DNA of 64,000 nucleotides. Source: Gnetum montanum (Eukaryota; Streptophyta; Gnetopsida; Gnetales; Gnetaceae). The stretch spans positions 214,269-278,268 of the forward strand of contig MNCI01016127.1 in the NCBI GenBank assembly GCA_015680685.1, given 5' to 3'. Shown piece by piece: positions 59,721 to 64,000 of the stretch. Positions within the stretch are counted from its first letter, which is position 1. Every line of letters starts with the position of its first letter. Under the pieces are notes generated by a model. It saw nothing but the letters and a program-made list of their open reading frames with translations. It had not been told where the DNA came from and did not search any database. The position numbers and the translations under genes were made by a program.

Positions 59721-61379
59721 ATCCATTTCTTCCTAATTTCAACCATTCTTAGCATTGGTGCAACAACTATGGTGCCCAAGTAGTGTGGAGGAAAAAGTAG
59801 AAATCCTAGGATTCAGAAGGTAGCCATTTTTGGGCTAGGTTTCTAGTCATTTTTATTGCTTTTATTGCCACATGTGAGCTATTTTCTTCAAATCTACACT
59901 AATAGAGGGGCCAAAATGAAATTCTGATGAAATATCCCTCTTATTTAGGTTTTTCTACATAAATGTATGGTTTCTTTGTTGTTTTGAGCTTGGTAGACTT
60001 GATTTTTATAATTAGGCTTCCTATTTTCATTCTTTTTTCCAAAAGTTGGGGTTAAGGTCATTTTTCTTAGATCTAGGCCCAAAGATTTATCGAAATTAAA
60101 TTTTGAAAAAATCATACACCCTTATTTTGATTTTTTTAAAATGCATATCAATTTTTTGGCTATTTTGGTTATTTTTTAATGGCTATGTCAAATTAGGCTT
60201 TATGAAACTTAAGCTTTTTGCATGAAAAAAGAAAGTACACTTGTGTATTTTTTATTAAGAGAACGGCTATATACTCTTGAAATTTGATATTATGGGTTTG
60301 TAAACCTCTATTTAATCTTTTCAATGGCTACTATTTCATTCAATTTGGATTAATAATGATGAGGTTATGGTTTTTTTCGTAAGGTCAAGTAGTTAGACTT
60401 TTTATGCCATTTTTTTGAATTCCATGTAGATTAATTAATTTTTTCTAAGTAAATGGAAAATGTTTTGGCTAATGTTTTGGTTATGTCTAGGTGGGTTTTG
60501 GTTTCAACTTTTCAATAGAGATGGAACCTTTATGTTTGGGTCAAAAATGAATTCTTAATGAATTTTTCATTAAACTTGTCTCAAAAGGGGTTTGTGCCAT
60601 TTTTAGATTGTTATCCAAATTGATGAAATTTTTGTGAATAAACGGAAAGGGTTTTGAATTCTTATTAACTATGAATTGGTAGGGCTCACTTCAATATTTC
60701 AAATAGTGATAGAATCACTCCTTTTATGGCTCAAACAAATTTTTGGTGAATTTTCTCCCAACCCTATGTGAAACGGGGTTAATGGTGATGGCTACAGTTT
60801 TTTGCTAGCTTTGGCTATGTTTCATGAAAATATGGTTATGTGTTTCTAGTTGTGATGGTCATGGCTGAAAAGCTTATGATTTTAGGATTCTTTCCATGAT
60901 GGAATCATTGAAATTAGAGGTAAGATGAACTTTTAATAAATTTTTGGTTATGACTATGTTAATAAGGTTAAATTTTGGTTATAGCACTTTACCTTTTTGG
61001 AGATGGATGTGGTTAACATGTGTAGAGACTTCTCTTGTCAACTTCCATGCCTTTGGGAATGTTATGAAATATTTGTGATGTTCTAAATTTTGTTTTAAAG
61101 TTTATAAGTAATTTTCTATTTTTGGTAATGCTTATGCTAGTGGCTATTTTCTAGGTTCTAAATTTGGATTATGTATTACTTGTTGTGTTATATAGGCTAT
61201 AACATTTTGGCTATTATTTATAAGGCTATATAAGGTTGTAATTGTATCATCATGAATTCCTTAATCAAATTTGAATAAACATCTTTGAGCTTTTCATAGG
61301 GGGTAAGTTCACCCCTAACTAGGATGGCTTTACAAACTATTAAGAAATTTCAATTGAAATTTTTGTTTTTCTAATGTAG
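59721..61379. other. T-rich non-coding stretch upstream of captured gene copy 1
   Basis: No repeat or coding feature I can name. A pyrimidine-rich TTTTTGTTTTTCTAATGTAG at its end is a good 3' splice site for the gene that follows. Confidence 0.45.
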
Positions 61380-64000
61380 GATCTTTCTAAACTCCATAAT
61401 CATTATTGTTGAGTTAGTGGGTATCCTATTCTACATTTCCATTCCAAATCCAACACCCCACTCCTTGACATGCCTTTGGGAAAGGTATCACTATGGTTCT
61501 AGTTTGAGGTAAGGGAATTCCTTGCCTACATCCTACAGAATTTTAGTGTGATGATGTGGTCACACATGTCCATGAATGTGGTGGGGGCCATAGTGGTGTC
61601 ACTATTGCCTCATGCATCAAACCCAATTACTATAACAATCTACCTCCTAGGATAGTAAGGGGAATAGTAGATGTGATTAGCCCACACTTCCTTATGGAGA
61701 TTTGGACCATGTTAGAGTATAGCCAGTACAATGCTAACAATACTCTAATGGTGGTACATAGAGCCCACACATTGTTCGAGAACCCACCTGGTACCATGTA
61801 CCTTCTACAAGGGTAAGCATGATTATTGTAGTGTTTTTATTTTTTTCTTTCTTAGCTAAACTACCTTCCTTACTTCATTGGTTTCATGAACTTCTTGCAT
61901 GTAGTGAGTCAATGATCAAACCTTGGTAGTGGCTCAAACTGCCCTAGATAAATTCACTAAGGGTCCCCAAATTAGAACTATTGTGTATGAACAATTAAGA
62001 GGGAACTTTGATAAATACACTATGATGTTAAACCTTATCTATAAGAAGTGCAAGGATGAGAGGATGATACATAATTTGTGGATAGGCTCTAAAAATTGTT
62101 GTAACCAGACCCTTGATGATGGGACCATTGCTTAGACCAAACTGAAGAAGAAGAGAAAAGGTAAACATAAGAGCTATAAAATTTAATTTTTTATGGTCAT
62201 GAAAGTTATAAGTGTTCTATCACTTTAACTAGTTCTTAAACATGCCTATATTGATGCCAACTATTTGGTTCTTTGTAGGACCTTCTGCCTCTATTGATGT
62301 TACCATACCCCTTTCAAGATGTCATTAGGATACCCTCATCTTGAAGTTTTGTGAGGTGATACTAGAATAAGAGTGGTTGAGGGGACAAATGCTTAAATAC
62401 ATCCAAGAAAACATCCAGTGTCTAGGTTTTCTTGATCTATTTATGACACCTATCCCTTCCATCCCTTCTATGTAGATGATGCATGTCATCAACTCCTTCA
62501 ACAAGGAGGCTAATCATTTTAGCACCACCATTCAAGGTGTGCTAATTAACATTGACATTAATTACAGCCATTTTTGTAACTTTTTTGGTATCCTCGCTAA
62601 CATGGAAAAGGTTGTCACTAGAATAGTGAAGAAATCAAACCATCATGAGGAAGTTGTGGAGTGGCTTGATGCTAGCATGGCCCATTCTAGAATTTTCATG
62701 GATAGCTTCATGAACCCTGATGCAAAGTAATCATATCCTTTGTTAAGGTCTCATGCATTTCCAAAACTATTATTGCAAAATAAGGTGACCAACATCACAT
62801 AAGGGTGGACCTTTAAGAAGGTTCTAACATATGACACTAGGTGCAATTGGGTAGCTACTTTAACTATTCGGCTTAAGGATGAGATCCTCAAACTTCACAA
62901 GGACACCTCTACCATAATCCCTATTCATTTTTCATTGTTTACAAGTTACTTGAAAAGGTTTGCAAAGTTTTTAGTGATGTCGAGGAATGGATGATGGGTT
63001 GGTCAAGACCCAAGCCAACTTTCTAGCCCTTAGATAAAGCACATTTATCCAATGCTGTATACCTAGAATCCACTAGAGGAAATGGACAATTCACTATCCA
63101 TTACCACTAAGGATCTTGATGGTAGGCGGTGTGAGTCCCTTGATAGCACAAATGACAAGGAGCCTCTCACATTTCCAATGAGTATCTTGGTGGCCAAATG
63201 ATGATATAGGAAGGTTGAATGGTTAGCTAGGGAGAAACTCAAGAGGTCCATGGAGAAAGCATTGCTACCTTCAAACCAACCCATCATTTTTCCATGTGCT
63301 ATGGTTGCAAATAAGCATCAAGTCCTAGCAGCCCAAGTTTCCATAGAGAAAGAACAAATGTGTGTAGAAGAGGCACTCCTACAACAACCTTAGGTACACA
63401 TAAATGATCTATATGCTTTGTTTGGTGTAGTGGTGTTGGGTACATCCACCATCATTATTCTAGAAGGAGAAGAGGAGGAGCCCGGTATGCCCATGCCTTA
63501 ATGCTTTTATTATATCCTACTATTTAATTTTGGTTTTCATGCTAACCATTCGACAATTTTTATGCTTGTAGTAGTTTCTAAGCCACCAATGCAAGTCCTT
63601 ATCCCTAATATTTGCACAAAACCATTGGTATAAGTCCTGGATACAGTGAAGTTCATGCATGGGATGGCTAAGGACATCATCAATTGGTTGCACTAAGTCG
63701 CATCCAAGATACGTAAGGATATATGCCTTAGTTGTTTGGGTATGTCATAGGCGATTTTTGTGTTATGGTTACACCATGTTTATCAAAAAAAATTTGGTTA
63801 TATAGTGCCTTATATGGAGTGAGATCCTCTCCTATGTCTCTAGTGTACCCTTGAAGCTATATCAGATTCCTGCTAATCTAGCAATATTGTGTGAAAAAAA
63901 CTTCATGGGAGCTAGAGAGGTCCAATGAATCTCTTTTAGAATGGGTTTTGGCCTTAAGGAAGTACACCCAATTATAGGAGGAGGTGATTAGAGATGTCCA
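61380..64000 (+). pseudogene. NIF/FCP1-like captured gene, copy 1 (runs off window)
   Basis: Plus strand, antisense to E2. After the splice site at 61379: IFLNSIIIIVELVGILFYIS (strand 1, E-L-V-G for the D-x-D motif), a frameshift near 61490, then FEVREFLAYILQNFSVMMWS and AIVVSLLPHASNP (61500-61620). In the next frame, 61620-61812, ISPHFLMEIWTMLEYSQYNA and NNTLMVVHRAHTLFENPPGT follow the family pattern N-T-L..(D-D-S-P-Y-K)..N-P-P-x-T closely, with D-D-S replaced by V-H-R. A candidate intron spans 61813-61904; the next exon has VVAQTALDKFTKGP. 62380-62730 reads FLDLFMTPIPSI and MMHVINSFNKEANHFSTTIQ, matching the Z copy. 63060-63483 is a Lys/Glu-rich part ending ILEGEEEEPG, then probable GT-AG intron 63484-63572. 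The start of the gene is not found. Confidence 0.65.
61813..61904 (+). other. candidate GT-AG intron in captured gene copy 1
   Basis: ...CTACAAGG, then GTAAGCATGATT..., a T-rich middle, and TTCTTGCATGTAG. 92 bp. The reading frame does not rejoin cleanly, which I attribute to decay. Confidence 0.5.

Noticed and set aside
1-64000. Search for tRNA, rRNA and intact host genes
   Set aside because: No cloverleaf, rRNA block or long intact reading frame was recognised on either strand.

Overview
The window is repeat-filled DNA from a large-genome seed plant. It is AT-rich, most CpG sites have decayed, and I see no intact host gene. Plant Copia gag (UBN2 type), Tat-lineage Ty3/Gypsy pol with the extra archaeal-type RNase H (aRNH), a plant L1 LINE and deep nesting all fit a gymnosperm/conifer-like genome. 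Species cannot be settled from sequence alone. No rRNA, tRNA or CRISPR was seen. Almost every coding trace is a pseudogene read by joining frames.

Layout. 1-9083: one copy of a gag-only Copia-like LTR element with its 3' LTR at 7874-9083, split by a 4.5-kb L1 LINE (3133-7665) with a perfect 15-bp target duplication. 9520-10975: an LTR of a minus-strand Tat family. 11041 to about 14195: the 3' end of a plus-strand Tat element. 15651-21318: a second, complete gag-only Copia element (LTRs of 1162 bp each). 26021-44272: an 18.25-kb Tat element, here called Z, with both LTRs and a perfect 5-bp duplication TTTAT. 46288-48051 and 48052-53640: two adjacent minus-strand Tat 3' ends (E1, E2), E2 with most of its pol. 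53641-61379: a spacer with a degenerate tandem array, interrupted by a CpG-rich solo LTR (55152-56714, duplication AATTC). 61380-64000: a plus-strand gene fragment.

Main biological point. Three fragments of one intron-containing gene lie in the window: 61380-64000 (+), 35480-32450 (-, inside Z), and 45800-44278 continuing at 26015-24180 (-, split by the insertion of Z). Read in six frames they share the landmarks of an FCP1/NLI-interacting-factor (NIF, HAD-type) phosphatase domain followed by an unknown C-terminal extension. The catalytic aspartates are replaced in all three. In Z the gene lies between protease and reverse transcriptase and is antisense to the element. Short GT-AG introns still seem present, as expected for cargo antisense to the genomic RNA. 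The 61-64 kb copy is also antisense to the neighbouring E2 pol. This captured, catalytically dead phosphatase-like cargo is the best candidate for something undescribed.

A second theme is that each LTR family, and the spacers next to the captured gene, carry arrays of short imperfect palindromes whose sequence is family-specific (TACGCT..AGCGTA in Z-type, CCATGCTAG..CTAGCATGG in the E2 spacer, AGATGTCT/AGACATCT in the Copia LTR). All boundaries were read by eye; no alignment program or database was used.
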